Origin: Streptomyces kronopolitis
Lineage (GTDB): Bacteria > Actinomycetota > Actinomycetes > Streptomycetales > Streptomycetaceae
DNA: 64,000 nt
Reading direction: 5' to 3'
Assembly: GCF_014646275.1 (NCBI RefSeq)
Contig: NZ_BMND01000001.1
Location: 1 to 64,000 of the forward strand
A program made the position numbers and the translations under genes. Within the stretch, counting starts at the first letter, position 1. Each line of letters opens with the position of its first letter. Of the stretch, positions 1-8,745 are shown in pieces. The notes beneath the pieces were generated by a model, which had not been told where the DNA came from, did not search any database, and worked only from the letters and a program-made list of their open reading frames with translations.

Positions 1-2240
1 GCGGCCGCGGCCGCCACCGCCCCGATGCCGCCCCCGGCCCCCGCCGCTCCCGCCGCCCCGCGCCGCCCGCCCCGAAGCCCGCGAAGACCCGGACCGTCCG
101 CACGCCCACCGTCCTCCAGATGGAGGCCGTGGAGTGCGGCGCCGCGTCCCTGGCCATGGTGCTGGCCCACTTCGGACGGCACGTGCCGCTGGAGGAGCTG
201 CGGATCGCCTGCGGGGTCTCCCGCGACGGCTCGCGCGCCAGCAACCTGCTCAAGGCCGCCCGCAGCTACGGTCTGCAGGCCAAGGGCATGCAGATGGAGC
301 CGGCCGCGCTCGCCGAAGTGCAGGCACCGGCCATCCTGTTCTGGGAGTTCAACCACTACGTCGTCTACGACGGCACGGGCCGCCGCCTGGGTCGCCGCGG
401 CGTCCACATCAACGACCCCGACAAGGGCCGCCGCTTCGTGGCGACCGAGGACTTCGACACCAGCTTCACCGGTGTCGCCCTGGTCTTCGAGCCCGGCGAG
501 GACTTCCGCAAGGGCGGCCGCAAGCCCGGCGTCCTGAGTGCGGTGCCCGCCCGGATGCGCGGGACGACCGGCACCCTGCTGGCCGCCCTCCTCGCCAGCC
601 TGCTGCTGGTCGCGGTCGGCGCCGCGGTGCCCGCGCTGAGCCGCACGTACATCGACATGTTCCTGATCGGCAACCAGACCTCGCTGCTGGGCCCGCTCTT
701 CGCGTCGATGGCCGCGATGGTGGCGCTGACCGCCGTGCTGACCGGGCTGCAGCAGGCGAACCTGCTGCGCGGCCGGATCATCTCCTCCACCCTCACCAGC
801 GCCCGCTTCCTGCGCCATCTGCTCAGACTGCCGGTCACCTTCTTCGCCCAGCGCAGCCCCGCCGACCTGGTCCAGCGGCTGCAGTCGAACGACGCGGTGG
901 CCGAGACCCTGGCCCGCGACCTGGCCGCCGCCGCGGTGGACGGGGTCGTCGTCGTCCTCTACGCCGTCCTGCTGTGGACCTACGACCCCCAACTCACCGT
1001 CATCGGCGTGGGCATCGCGCTGCTCAACGTCGTCGCCATGCGGATCGTGGTCCGGCTGCGGGCCACCCACACCCAAAAACTCCGCGCCGACACCGCCCGG
1101 CTGACCAACACCTCCTACACCGGCCTCCAGCTCATCGAGACGATGAAGGCCACCGGCGGCGAGAACGGCTACTTCCGCCGCTGGGCCGGCCAGCACGCCA
1201 CCACCCTGGAGGAGCAGCAGCGCCTCGGGGTGCCGAGCGCCTGGCTGGCCGTCGTCGCCCCCACCCTCGCCACCCTCAACAGCGCGCTGATCCTGTGGAT
1301 CGGCGGCCTGCGGGCGGTCGAGGGCCACATCTCCATCGGTCTGCTGGTCGCCTTCCAGGCGCTGGTGACCCGCTTCACCGCACCGATCACCCGGCTCAAC
1401 GGGGTGGCCGGCCGCATCCAGGACTTCGCCGCTGACGTCGCCCGCCTCAAGGACGTCGAGAGCTTCCCCGCCGACAGCCTCTACTCGCGCCCCGGCTCCG
1501 ACGCCGACACCCGGCGGCTCAAGGGCCATGTGACGCTCGACGACATCACCTTCGGCTACAGCCCGCTGGACAAACCGCTGCTCACCGGCTTCTCGCTGGC
1601 CGTCGGCCCCGGCCGGCAGGTCGCCCTCGTCGGCGGCTCCGGCAGCGGCAAGTCCACCGTCTCGCGGCTGATCTCCGGCCTCTACAGCCCCTGGGAAGGC
1701 GCCATCCGCATCGACGGCCAGCGCCTGGAGGACCTCTCCCGCAGCGCGCTCGCCGCCTCCGTGTCCTTCGTCGACCAGGACATCTTCCTGTTCGAGGGCA
1801 CGGTCCGCGACAACGTGGCCCTGTGGGACCCCTCGATCCCCGACGACGCGGTCATCACCGCCCTCAAGGACGCCGCCCTCTACGACGACGTCATCGCCCG
1901 CCGCCCCGACGGCATCCACAGCCGCGTCGAGCAGGACGGCCGCAACTTCTCCGGCGGGCAGCGGCAGCGGCTGGAGATCGCCCGGGCCCTGGTCCGGCGC
2001 CCCAGCGTCCTGGTCCTCGACGAGGTCACCAGCGCGCTGGACGCCCGCACCGAGCAGCTCATCATGGACAACCTGCGGCGCCGCGGCTGCGCGTGCGTCA
2101 TCATCGCCCACCGGCTGAGCACCGTCCGCGACAGCGACGAGATCGTGGTCCTCGACCACGGCGTGGTCGTCGAACGCGGGCGGCACGAGGACCTCGTCGC
2201 CGCCGGAGGCCCGTACGCCGAGCTGGTCAAGGAGCACTGA
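1..2240 (+). CDS. NHLP-family RiPP export ABC transporter with C39 peptidase (5' end outside window)
   Basis: Exporter that should cleave a double-glycine-type leader and pump the mature peptide across the membrane. The frame is open to the window edge, and the first visible ATG (120) falls inside the peptidase domain, just before the catalytic-Cys motif (AVECGAAS), so the true start is upstream and the gene is partial. Order: C39 peptidase with conserved Cys and the His/Asp region (FNHYVVYDG, NDPDKG), about five or six membrane segments, then an ABC ATPase with Walker A GGSGSGKST, signature NFSGGQRQR and Walker B VLVLDE. It is followed after one base by a second exporter, the arrangement typical of NHLP (nitrile hydratase/Nif11-like leader) RiPP loci. 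Precursor and modifying genes are not in the window and would lie to the left. Confidence 0.9.
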   Translation, partial: GRGRHRPDAAPGPRRSRRPAPPAPKPAKTRTVRTPTVLQMEAVECGAASLAMVLAHFGRHVPLEELRIACGVSRDGSRASNLLKAARSYGLQAKGMQMEPAALAEVQAPAILFWEFNHYVVYDGTGRRLGRRGVHINDPDKGRRFVATEDFDTSFTGVALVFEPGEDFRKGGRKPGVLSAVPARMRGTTGTLLAALLASLLLVAVGAAVPALSRTYIDMFLIGNQTSLLGPLFASMAAMVALTAVLTGLQQANLLRGRIISSTLTSARFLRHLLRLPVTFFAQRSPADLVQRLQSNDAVAETLARDLAAAAVDGVVVVLYAVLLWTYDPQLTVIGVGIALLNVVAMRIVVRLRATHTQKLRADTARLTNTSYTGLQLIETMKATGGENGYFRRWAGQHATTLEEQQRLGVPSAWLAVVAPTLATLNSALILWIGGLRAVEGHISIGLLVAFQALVTRFTAPITRLNGVAGRIQDFAADVARLKDVESFPADSLYSRPGSDADTRRLKGHVTLDDITFGYSPLDKPLLTGFSLAVGPGRQVALVGGSGSGKSTVSRLISGLYSPWEGAIRIDGQRLEDLSRSALAASVSFVDQDIFLFEGTVRDNVALWDPSIPDDAVITALKDAALYDDVIARRPDGIHSRVEQDGRNFSGGQRQRLEIARALVRRPSVLVLDEVTSALDARTEQLIMDNLRRRGCACVIIAHRLSTVRDSDEIVVLDHGVVVERGRHEDLVAAGGPYAELVKEH

Positions 2241-2241
2241 C

Positions 2242-5121
2242 GTGTCATCCATGCCCCCGTCCGCCGTCGTGGGACCGGGCGACACCGACGCGGTCACCCA
2301 GGCCCTGGGCACGCTCGGCACCCCCGTCGACTGCACCGGCCTGCGCAGCGTCCCTCTGGAGGGCCCGCACGTGCTGTGGCTCGTCACGGGCGGCGCGCTG
2401 GACCTCTTCGCGGTCGACGCCGCCCAGGAGGGCCACTGGCACTTCCTCGGCCGCCTCGAAGCGGGCGCCCTGCTGCTCGGCCCGGTCCAGGGCCCGCAGC
2501 ACACCCTGCTCGGCCGGCCGACGCAGGACGCCCTGCTGCGCCGGATACCGCTGCGCGAACTGCCCCGCCCCGAGTGGGACACCGGGCAGTACGCGCAGAC
2601 CCCCTACGGCGCGCAGGACCCCTACGGCCACGAGTACACCGGCGACGAGCCCGCCCCCTCCCCGCTGGAGCACGCCTTCGCCCTGGGCACCGCCCGCAGC
2701 CTGGGCGTGCTCTTCGAGGCCCCGCTCGACGGCCGGCCCGCCGACGAGGCGGTGGCCGACGACGACATCCTGTGGATGCCGGTGCCGCCCGGCAGCGTGC
2801 AGTACGGCGCCTCCTACAGCGCGGAGGCGGCCGGCGACCTGCTCGTCGACCCCGGGCTGTGGCAGCAGATGGTCAATCAGCAATACCGGCTGCTGTCCGC
2901 CGTCGACCGGTGGATCGAGCAGCTGGAGCGCGCCCACGAGGACCGCACGGCGGCCGGCATCAAGGCCGGCGAGGCCGTCCGCGAGCGGGCCGACCAGGCG
3001 CTGCTGGCCTCCATCGGCCGCTCGGACCGGTCCGGGCGGGGCGGCGACGGCGGCCGGGCCGGCGACGACGCCACCTTCGCGGTCTGCCGCACGGTCGCCG
3101 AGGCGGCCGGGATGACCCTCACCGAACCGCCGAAGGGCGGGGCCGTCAACGACCGCATCAGCCCGGTCGAACGGATCGCGGTCAGCTCACGGGTCCGCAC
3201 CCGCGCGGTCCGCCTCCAGGGCCGCTGGTGGCGCACCGACACCGGACCGCTGGTGGGCCACCGCGCCAAATCCGGGGCCCCGGTCGCGCTGCTGTGGCGG
3301 CGCGGCGGCTACGAAGCGGTCAACCCGGCCTCCGGGATGCGGATGCGGATCGGCAAGGACAACGCCGAGGAGTTCGAGGCACGCGCGGTGATGTTCTACC
3401 GCCCGCTGCCGGAACGGCCCATCACCCTGTGGCGGCTGATGCGCTTCAGCCTGCGCGGCACCCGGGCGGACGTCCGCAACCTGGCCCTCGGCGGGCTGGT
3501 GACGGTCGCCCTCGGTGCGCTGGTCCCGCTGGCGACCGGCCGGGTGCTCGGGGTGTACGTCCCCAGCGCCCAGCGGAGTCTGATCGTCCAGGTCGCGCTG
3601 GCCGTCATCGTCACCAGCATCGTCTCGGCCGCCTTCATGCTGCTGCAGAACCTCACCGTCCTGCGGATGGAGGGCCGGATCGAGAGCGCGCTCCAGCCGG
3701 CCGTGTGGGACCGGCTGCTGCGGCTGCCGACGAAGTTCTTCACCGAACGCTCCACCGGCGAGCTGGCCAGCGCCGCGATGGGCATCAGCAGCATCCGGCG
3801 GGTGCTGTCCGGGGTCGGCCCGGTCGCCGTGCAGTCGGTGACCATCGGCGCGATGAATCTCGTCATGCTGCTCTGCTTCAGCGTGCCGCTGGCCCTCGCG
3901 GCGCTCGCCATGCTGCTCGTGATCGGCGCGGTCTTCCTCGCCATGGGGCTGTGGGAGCTGCGCTGGCAGCGACGGCTGGTCAAGCTCGGCAACAAGCTCA
4001 ACAACCAGGCGTTCCAGACCCTGCGGGGGCTGCCCAAGCTGCGGGTCGCCGCGGCCGAGAGCTTCGCCTACGCGGCCTGGGCCCGGGAGTTCGCCCACAC
4101 CCGCGAACTCCAGCAGCGGGTCGGCCGGATCAAGAATCTGACCACCGTCCTCAACGCGGTCTATCTGCCGCTCTGCTCGCTCATCATGTTCATGCTGCTG
4201 GCCGGACCGGCCCGCGGCAGCATGTCGGCCGGCTCGTTCCTCACCTTCAACACCTCGGTGACCATGCTGCTGACCTCGGTCACCCAGATCACCGGCGCCT
4301 TCGTCCAGACCGCCGCCGCGCTGCCGATGTTCGAGCAGGTCAAGCCGGTGCTGGACGAGAAGCCTGAGGTACGCGGCGCCAGTGCCCAGCCCGGCGCCCT
4401 CACCGGCGCCATCGAGGCCAAGAAGCTCTCCTTCCGCTACACCGACGACGGCCCGCTGGTCCTCGACGACGTCTCGCTGCGGGTCCGGCCGGGTGAGTTC
4501 GTGGCCGTCGTCGGCCCGAGCGGCTGCGGCAAGTCGACCCTGCTGCGGCTCCTGATCGGCTTCGACAAGCCGACCTCCGGCAGCGTGCTCTACGACGGCC
4601 AGGACCTGTCGGCCCTGGACCAGGCGGCGGTGCGCCGCCAGTGCGGCGTCGTCCTGCAGAACGCCCAGCCGCTGACCGGCTCGATCCTGGACTGCATCTG
4701 CGGCGCGGAGGCCTTCACCCAGGAGGAGGCCTGGGCGGCCGCCGAGATGGCGGGTCTGGCCGAGGACATCAAGCGGATGCCGATGGGCCTGCACACCATG
4801 ATCTCCGGCGGCGCCGCGATCTCCGGCGGCCAGCGCCAGCGCCTGATGATCGCTCAGGCGCTGGTCCGCCGCCCCCGGATGCTGTTCTTCGACGAGGCCA
4901 CCAGCGCCCTGGACAACGAGACCCAGCGCATCGTCAGCGACAGCACCCGCAAGCTCAGCGCCAGCCGGCTGGTGATCGCCCACCGGCTGACCACGGTCAT
5001 GGACGCCGACCGCGTGATCGTGATGGCGGACGGCCGGATCGTCGAGCAGGGCCCGCCGGCCGAGCTGCTCGCCGACACCGGCGGGGCGCTGCACGACCTG
5101 GTGCGCCGCCAGCTGACCTGA
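2242..5121 (+). CDS. NHLP-family RiPP export ABC transporter, permease/ATPase subunit
   Basis: A 959-aa protein starting at GTG 2242, one base after the preceding stop, so probably translationally coupled. The first 350 or so residues lack a peptidase and look like the regulatory N-terminus of this subfamily, including a cyclic-nucleotide-binding-like fold. A membrane domain follows (roughly residues 400-700), then an ABC ATPase with Walker A GPSGCGKST, signature ISGGQRQR and Walker B MLFFDEA. With the preceding C39-type transporter it forms the exporter pair found in NHLP bacteriocin loci. The assignment is by architecture and neighbour; the cargo cannot be inferred from the window. Confidence 0.88.
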   Translation: MSSMPPSAVVGPGDTDAVTQALGTLGTPVDCTGLRSVPLEGPHVLWLVTGGALDLFAVDAAQEGHWHFLGRLEAGALLLGPVQGPQHTLLGRPTQDALLRRIPLRELPRPEWDTGQYAQTPYGAQDPYGHEYTGDEPAPSPLEHAFALGTARSLGVLFEAPLDGRPADEAVADDDILWMPVPPGSVQYGASYSAEAAGDLLVDPGLWQQMVNQQYRLLSAVDRWIEQLERAHEDRTAAGIKAGEAVRERADQALLASIGRSDRSGRGGDGGRAGDDATFAVCRTVAEAAGMTLTEPPKGGAVNDRISPVERIAVSSRVRTRAVRLQGRWWRTDTGPLVGHRAKSGAPVALLWRRGGYEAVNPASGMRMRIGKDNAEEFEARAVMFYRPLPERPITLWRLMRFSLRGTRADVRNLALGGLVTVALGALVPLATGRVLGVYVPSAQRSLIVQVALAVIVTSIVSAAFMLLQNLTVLRMEGRIESALQPAVWDRLLRLPTKFFTERSTGELASAAMGISSIRRVLSGVGPVAVQSVTIGAMNLVMLLCFSVPLALAALAMLLVIGAVFLAMGLWELRWQRRLVKLGNKLNNQAFQTLRGLPKLRVAAAESFAYAAWAREFAHTRELQQRVGRIKNLTTVLNAVYLPLCSLIMFMLLAGPARGSMSAGSFLTFNTSVTMLLTSVTQITGAFVQTAAALPMFEQVKPVLDEKPEVRGASAQPGALTGAIEAKKLSFRYTDDGPLVLDDVSLRVRPGEFVAVVGPSGCGKSTLLRLLIGFDKPTSGSVLYDGQDLSALDQAAVRRQCGVVLQNAQPLTGSILDCICGAEAFTQEEAWAAAEMAGLAEDIKRMPMGLHTMISGGAAISGGQRQRLMIAQALVRRPRMLFFDEATSALDNETQRIVSDSTRKLSASRLVIAHRLTTVMDADRVIVMADGRIVEQGPPAELLADTGGALHDLVRRQLT

Positions 5122-5214
5122 CCCCCGCGGCCGCCGCCCCGCCCGCCGGGCCATTCCCCGTATCCCCGCGAACCACCGCTTATCTTGCAAAGCAGTCAGC
5201 GGACGGAGAATGAG

Positions 5215-5682
5215 ATGACCACGGCGAAAGACCTGTTCGACGCCATGCCACCGGACCGGCGCCGGCGGCTGCGGGACCTCGCCCGCCCGGTGTCGCTCCC
5301 ACGCGCCACCCGCCTCTTCGAGGAGGGCGGGCGCGCCGACCGCTTCTGGATCATCCGCAGCGGCCAGGTCGCCCTCGACCAGCACGTCCCCGGCCGCCGC
5401 CCCGCAGTCGTCGAAACCCTCGGCCGCGACGAACTCCTCGGCTGGTCCTGGCTCTTCCCGCCCTACCTCTGGCACCTGGGCGCCGAGACCGTCGGCCCGG
5501 TGGACGCCGTCGAGTTCGACGCCCCGATCATCCGCGACCTCTGCGAATCCGACCCCGTCCTCGGCCGCGCGATGTACCACTACGTCGCCGAAACGGTCGC
5601 CGACCGCCTCCACGGGACACGGACCCGTTTGCTGGCTTTGTACGGGCCTCAGGGGAGCGGGGGAGAGGATCAGGATCTGTGA
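5215..5682 (+). CDS. Cyclic-nucleotide-binding-fold (Crp-like) protein
   Basis: A 155-aa protein made almost entirely of a cNMP-binding beta-roll. Landmarks are LFEEGGRADRFWIIRSGQVAL and the later DELLGWSWLFPP segment. There is no DNA-binding HTH, so it is a sensor or adaptor rather than a Crp/Fnr regulator. I chose ATG 5215 because GGACGGAG (5199-5206) is well spaced as a ribosome-binding site; an in-frame TTG at 5185 has none. It lies 93 bases after the exporter and probably belongs to the same NHLP locus, where such proteins are common companions. Whether it binds a nucleotide is unknown. Confidence 0.75.
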   Translation: MTTAKDLFDAMPPDRRRRLRDLARPVSLPRATRLFEEGGRADRFWIIRSGQVALDQHVPGRRPAVVETLGRDELLGWSWLFPPYLWHLGAETVGPVDAVEFDAPIIRDLCESDPVLGRAMYHYVAETVADRLHGTRTRLLALYGPQGSGGEDQDL

Positions 5683-5973
5683 GCGGGGGGTTTCTGGAGG
5701 GGGCGTCGGGGGTTCGGATCCTGCCGGGAGCAGAGAGGCGACCCGGCCCGGTGGCGGTACGGGAAAACTGGCTGACCTGAAGGAGATCAGCGAGCGGCCG
5801 CCGGGGGGTGCTGCTGACGCCATCGACCGGAGCTCCGCGGCTGCGAGTCGAAGCAAGTACGACCGGCGGTCGCCGCCCTGCCCCTACCGAAGAGCCCGCG
5901 CAGCATGCGGGAAAGTTTCGATGGCGCAGGAAATTCGGGCTACATCATCCAACCCGCTGCTACGGTCGCGTCC

Positions 5974-6831
5974 ATGGCCCCCTCGTTCTCCACCGTTCAG
6001 GACGTTGATCTACGAGTGCAGCCGGTCGACGAGGTGCTGGACCGTGTCGCACGCTCTCTCCAAACGCGTTTCCACGAAGGCACGGTGGTTCGCAAGCGGC
6101 GGTCCGTGGGGGCCCATACGGATCGTGACACCTGGGTGCGGATCGAGCGGCGCTCGCTTGACAAGATCACCGATCAAGGGTGGAACGGCACGGAACGCGC
6201 CGCCCGTCTGAAGGGCGTCGCCATGCCGACGTGGCGGCAGTGTGTGGTCTGGCAGGACGAGGACGGTCCAGTGATGTGGCGGGCCGACGAGACGAGCCTC
6301 CTGCCAGGCGCGCCTGTGGGAAGTGCCGTCCTGAGCGATGCTCCTGACCTCCCGGAGGAGTGGTGGAGCGGGCTGAACGCATCCCTGGACGCGCTGACCG
6401 GGCATCAGACCGGGAGAGTCGCCACCCCCGACACCGAAGCCATCACGCAGGATCTGGTCACCACGTCGATCCGAGACGTGTTCTCCGACGGCTTCGATAC
6501 GACCGTCCGCCGCTGGACGCCCGCCCACGCCGACCTGAACTGGGCAAACATGACGGCACCGGTGTTCAGCCTCTTCGACTGGGAGGACTGGGGCAGTGCC
6601 CCGCAGGGACTGGATTCCGCCTCCCTGTGGGCGGCATCGCTTGCCGTCCCCGCCCTCGCCGACCGCGTGCGGCAGGAGCGTCGCCACGATTTCGAGAGCA
6701 GGGACGGCAAACTGATGACGCTGTTCGTGTGCTCGAAGATCCTAGGACTGCACGCCCACCCTCAGGACCCTCGCCGGGAGCCCGCGCGGCGTATGGCGGA
6801 TCAGGTCGTCGAGGGACTTCAGGCAGGCTGA
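5974..6831 (+). CDS. Aminoglycoside-phosphotransferase-fold protein
   Basis: A 285-aa protein if it starts at ATG 5974; an in-frame ATG at 5905 would add 23 residues of low-complexity sequence. The kinase-like C-lobe carries HADLNWAN (about residue 185), matching the HxDxxxxN catalytic loop of APH/ChoK-type kinases, followed by FDWEDWG in place of the usual DxD-type metal-binding loop. The N-lobe (VVRKRRSVGAHTDRDTWVRI) is consistent with a small-molecule kinase. The substrate is unknown, and resistance should not be assumed. It sits alone with 291 bases of non-coding sequence upstream and opens an accessory-looking patch with more A/T-ending codons than its neighbours. Confidence 0.65.
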   Translation: MAPSFSTVQDVDLRVQPVDEVLDRVARSLQTRFHEGTVVRKRRSVGAHTDRDTWVRIERRSLDKITDQGWNGTERAARLKGVAMPTWRQCVVWQDEDGPVMWRADETSLLPGAPVGSAVLSDAPDLPEEWWSGLNASLDALTGHQTGRVATPDTEAITQDLVTTSIRDVFSDGFDTTVRRWTPAHADLNWANMTAPVFSLFDWEDWGSAPQGLDSASLWAASLAVPALADRVRQERRHDFESRDGKLMTLFVCSKILGLHAHPQDPRREPARRMADQVVEGLQAG

Positions 6832-6944
6832 CCACGCGAGCGTTCCTTGAGGAGACGCCTGTACTCCTGGACCGTCGGGTCGTCGACCTCCCCCTCCAGA
6901 ACGCCGACGAGTTCCCTCAAGTGGCCCGGATCGTCGGTGCCCAC
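6819..6944 (-). pseudogene. Short minus-strand ORF, possible gene remnant
   Basis: A 41-codon frame reading VGTDDPGHLRELVGVLEGEV and continuing to a TGA at 6821-6819, which overlaps the end of the kinase-fold gene by 13 bases. Third positions are GC-rich and composition is charged and helical, like a real C-terminus. There is no ribosome-binding site before GTG 6944, and the upstream frame closes shortly after. It may be the truncated C-terminus of a lost gene or a chance ORF. Confidence 0.25.
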
Positions 6945-7094
6945 GGGCGAGGGTGTCGCCCCGTGGCAGGTGGTACGCGGCTCGGAGCGTGCTCAGGGGT
7001 GCCCCGTAACTGACCCTGGAATGAAAATGGTTGGTCAGGGCTGGATCCCAGGGACCACCGGTGGAAGCCGGAGTCCCCCTGGTACGTTGCGGCG

Positions 7095-7523
7095 ATGTCA
7101 GCGATCAAGAAGTTCCAAGTCACCTTTGACTGTGCGGAACCTGAGCGGCTCGCTCGGTTCTGGTGTGAGGTGTTGGGGTACGTCGTACCGCCGCCTCCGG
7201 AGGGGTTTGCCACGTGGGACGAATTCACGGGTGCGCAGCCACCTGAGCAGCGGGATTCGTGGTTTGCCTGTAGTGATCCCTCGGGTGTGGGACCGCGGCT
7301 GTACTTCCAGCGCGTTCCCGAGGGGAAGGCGGCCAAGAACCGGGTGCATCTCGATGTGCGGGTCGGCACCGGGCTCGTGGGGGAAAAGCGCCTCGCCGCA
7401 CTGGAGGCCGAGTGCGCACGACTGGTCCCGCTCGGCGCGGTACACCTGCGCACGCTGTATGACGGCGAGGATTCGTGCATCCCGATGTTGGACATCGAGG
7501 GCAATGAGTTCTGTATCGACTGA
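7095..7523 (+). CDS. VOC-superfamily (glyoxalase/bleomycin-resistance fold) protein
   Basis: A 142-aa single protein with two beta-alpha-beta-beta-beta modules. It opens with FQVTFDCAEPERLARFWCEV and ends with MLDIEGNEFCID, the classic start and end of the Glyoxalase_6 type VOC family. Metal ligands appear to be His in VHLDV and Glu in EGNEF. ATG 7095 follows the weak Shine-Dalgarno-like GCGGCG. Codon use is less GC-rich at third positions (GGT, GTT, GAT, TGT) than core genes of the window. The substrate is unknown; members range from dioxygenases to antibiotic-binding proteins. Confidence 0.82.
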   Translation: MSAIKKFQVTFDCAEPERLARFWCEVLGYVVPPPPEGFATWDEFTGAQPPEQRDSWFACSDPSGVGPRLYFQRVPEGKAAKNRVHLDVRVGTGLVGEKRLAALEAECARLVPLGAVHLRTLYDGEDSCIPMLDIEGNEFCID

Positions 7524-7900
7524 GCATTCTCCGATCCGTAGGGGCGGGAGCCGCCTCCTTAAACCTCTCTGGTCCCGTATGGGGTGGGAGTTATCCCGTG
7601 AGGGCGAGGTTGTGCAGCCGGGCGATGCCGAGAATGGCGTGCACTCCGCCGCCACCCACGACCAGACACAAGCCGCCATCCTCGCTGTCCGCCGCGTTGG
7701 CTGGTTCTCACCAGTGAGAACGGCCTGCCTGGAGGAGTCCGCCGCCGCGGTGTTCCTGCTCGCGACCAGGCGTCTGTCCGCCACCTGGTGCCACGGCGTC
7801 GCGCCAGATCCCGTTCGGCTCCATGCCTGGGTGCAGACTGACGACGGAGTCCCGGCCGCCGAGCCACCCTCGACAGTCGGCTACACCGTCGCCCTCACCA
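7524..7900. other. Intergenic, no confident gene
   Basis: No convincing gene. A minus-strand open segment of about 38 codons ends at TAA 7593-7591 with the sequence GIARLHNLALTG. It has good GC3 bias but no usable start or Shine-Dalgarno, so it may be a decayed C-terminus. The rest is unassigned. Confidence 0.4.
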
Positions 7901-8491
7901 TTGGAGCCCGCCATCAGCACCAGCTCTGACCCGATCTTGTGGATCGGCACCGACACCTGCGCACTCGGTCCCTACCGCGCCGACCTCGTCGAAACGTACT
8001 GGCGCTGGGAACAGGACCCCACGCTCCTGGTCGGCTACGGCCGTCAGACACCTGAGTCTCTCGAAGCACGCACCGAAGGTATGGCCCACCAACTCCGCGG
8101 CGAGAACCTCCGGTTCACCATCTACGACCGCGCCTCCGGCGAACCCGTACCCGTCGGAGTCGCCACCCTCCTGCCTGATTACGCCGTCCGCACCGCCGAG
8201 TACGTCGTCATGCTCGCCCCCGAAACTCGCGGACGCGGACTCGGGACCCAGGCCACCCGCCTGGCGCTCGACTACGCCTTCCACATCACCAACCTGCGCA
8301 TGGTCTGGCTCAAGGTCCTCGCCCCGAACAAGGCAGGCATCCGTGCCTACCAGAAGGCCGGCTTCCGTGCTGCCGGCAAGCTCCGTGACGCCGGGTACTG
8401 GCTCGGGAAGACGTGCGACGAAATCATCATGGACGCCGTCGCTGGAGAGTTCGCGGGCCCGTCCGTCGTGACGCCTCTCCTGCCCAGCTAG
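7901..8491 (+). CDS. GNAT-family N-acetyltransferase
   Basis: About 196 aa if initiated at TTG 7901; the same frame runs back to ATG 7823 through Pro/Ser-rich sequence that looks non-coding, so the start is uncertain. It has the full GNAT fold of the RimJ/RimL type: the acetyl-CoA pyrophosphate loop is ETRGRGLGTQATRLALDYAF, followed by NKAGIRAYQKAGFRAAGKLR and an RD-G-W-type ending (RDAGYWLGKTCDEIIMD). It probably transfers acetyl from acetyl-CoA to an amine. It is transcribed with the kinase-fold and VOC genes but separated by a gap, so not a tight operon. Confidence 0.75.
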   Translation: MEPAISTSSDPILWIGTDTCALGPYRADLVETYWRWEQDPTLLVGYGRQTPESLEARTEGMAHQLRGENLRFTIYDRASGEPVPVGVATLLPDYAVRTAEYVVMLAPETRGRGLGTQATRLALDYAFHITNLRMVWLKVLAPNKAGIRAYQKAGFRAAGKLRDAGYWLGKTCDEIIMDAVAGEFAGPSVVTPLLPS

Positions 8492-8498
8492 CGCCGGA

Positions 8499-8745
8499 TC
8501 AGGCAACGTTCGCCCTGTTGACGATGGCGCGTAGGCGCTGGTCGTCGGCGTGGCGGTTTCGCCAGATGATGTAGCGGCGGCGGATCATGCTGCCCTGTTC
8601 TTTGTGGGGCGTGGTCGGTGCCGTCGAGCGTGAAGTAGCGCAGGGCCGTGAACTGGGCTTCGATGCGGTTGAGCCAGGAACTGTTGGTCGGCGTGTAGGC
8701 GATCTCGACGTGTTCGCCGCCGCCCAGGTGCCGACGCTAGGACAC
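8499..8745 (-). pseudogene. IS630-family transposase, frameshifted C-terminal remnant
   Basis: The minus strand encodes the end of an IS630/Tc1-type transposase in two frames. VGTWAAANT reads in one frame, then VEIAYTPTNSSWLNRIEAQF and FTALRYFTLDGTDH in the next frame, then a return to the first frame for HKEQGSMIRRRYIIW and a terminal RAIVNRANVA before TGA 8501-8499. The DDE-domain C-terminus is thus recognisable but broken by two compensating frameshifts, and everything upstream of about 8745 is missing. It is dead and marks a past insertion. It overlaps the 3' end of the membrane-protein gene by a few bases. Confidence 0.8.

Noticed and set aside
5705..5740. Sequence GGTTCGGATCC resembling a tRNA T-arm
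   Set aside because: No anticodon, D-arm or acceptor stem can be folded around it.
3187..5856. Very long minus-strand ORF (889 codons) opposite the second exporter
   Set aside because: It is antisense to an ABC transporter with intact motifs. Long antisense frames are common in high-GC DNA; composition is Gly/Ala/Arg/His-rich with no domain.
6847..7929. Plus-strand 360-codon ORF across the VOC region
   Set aside because: Ser/Arg/Pro-rich and in a different frame from the clear VOC gene at 7095-7523; no start signal and no domain.
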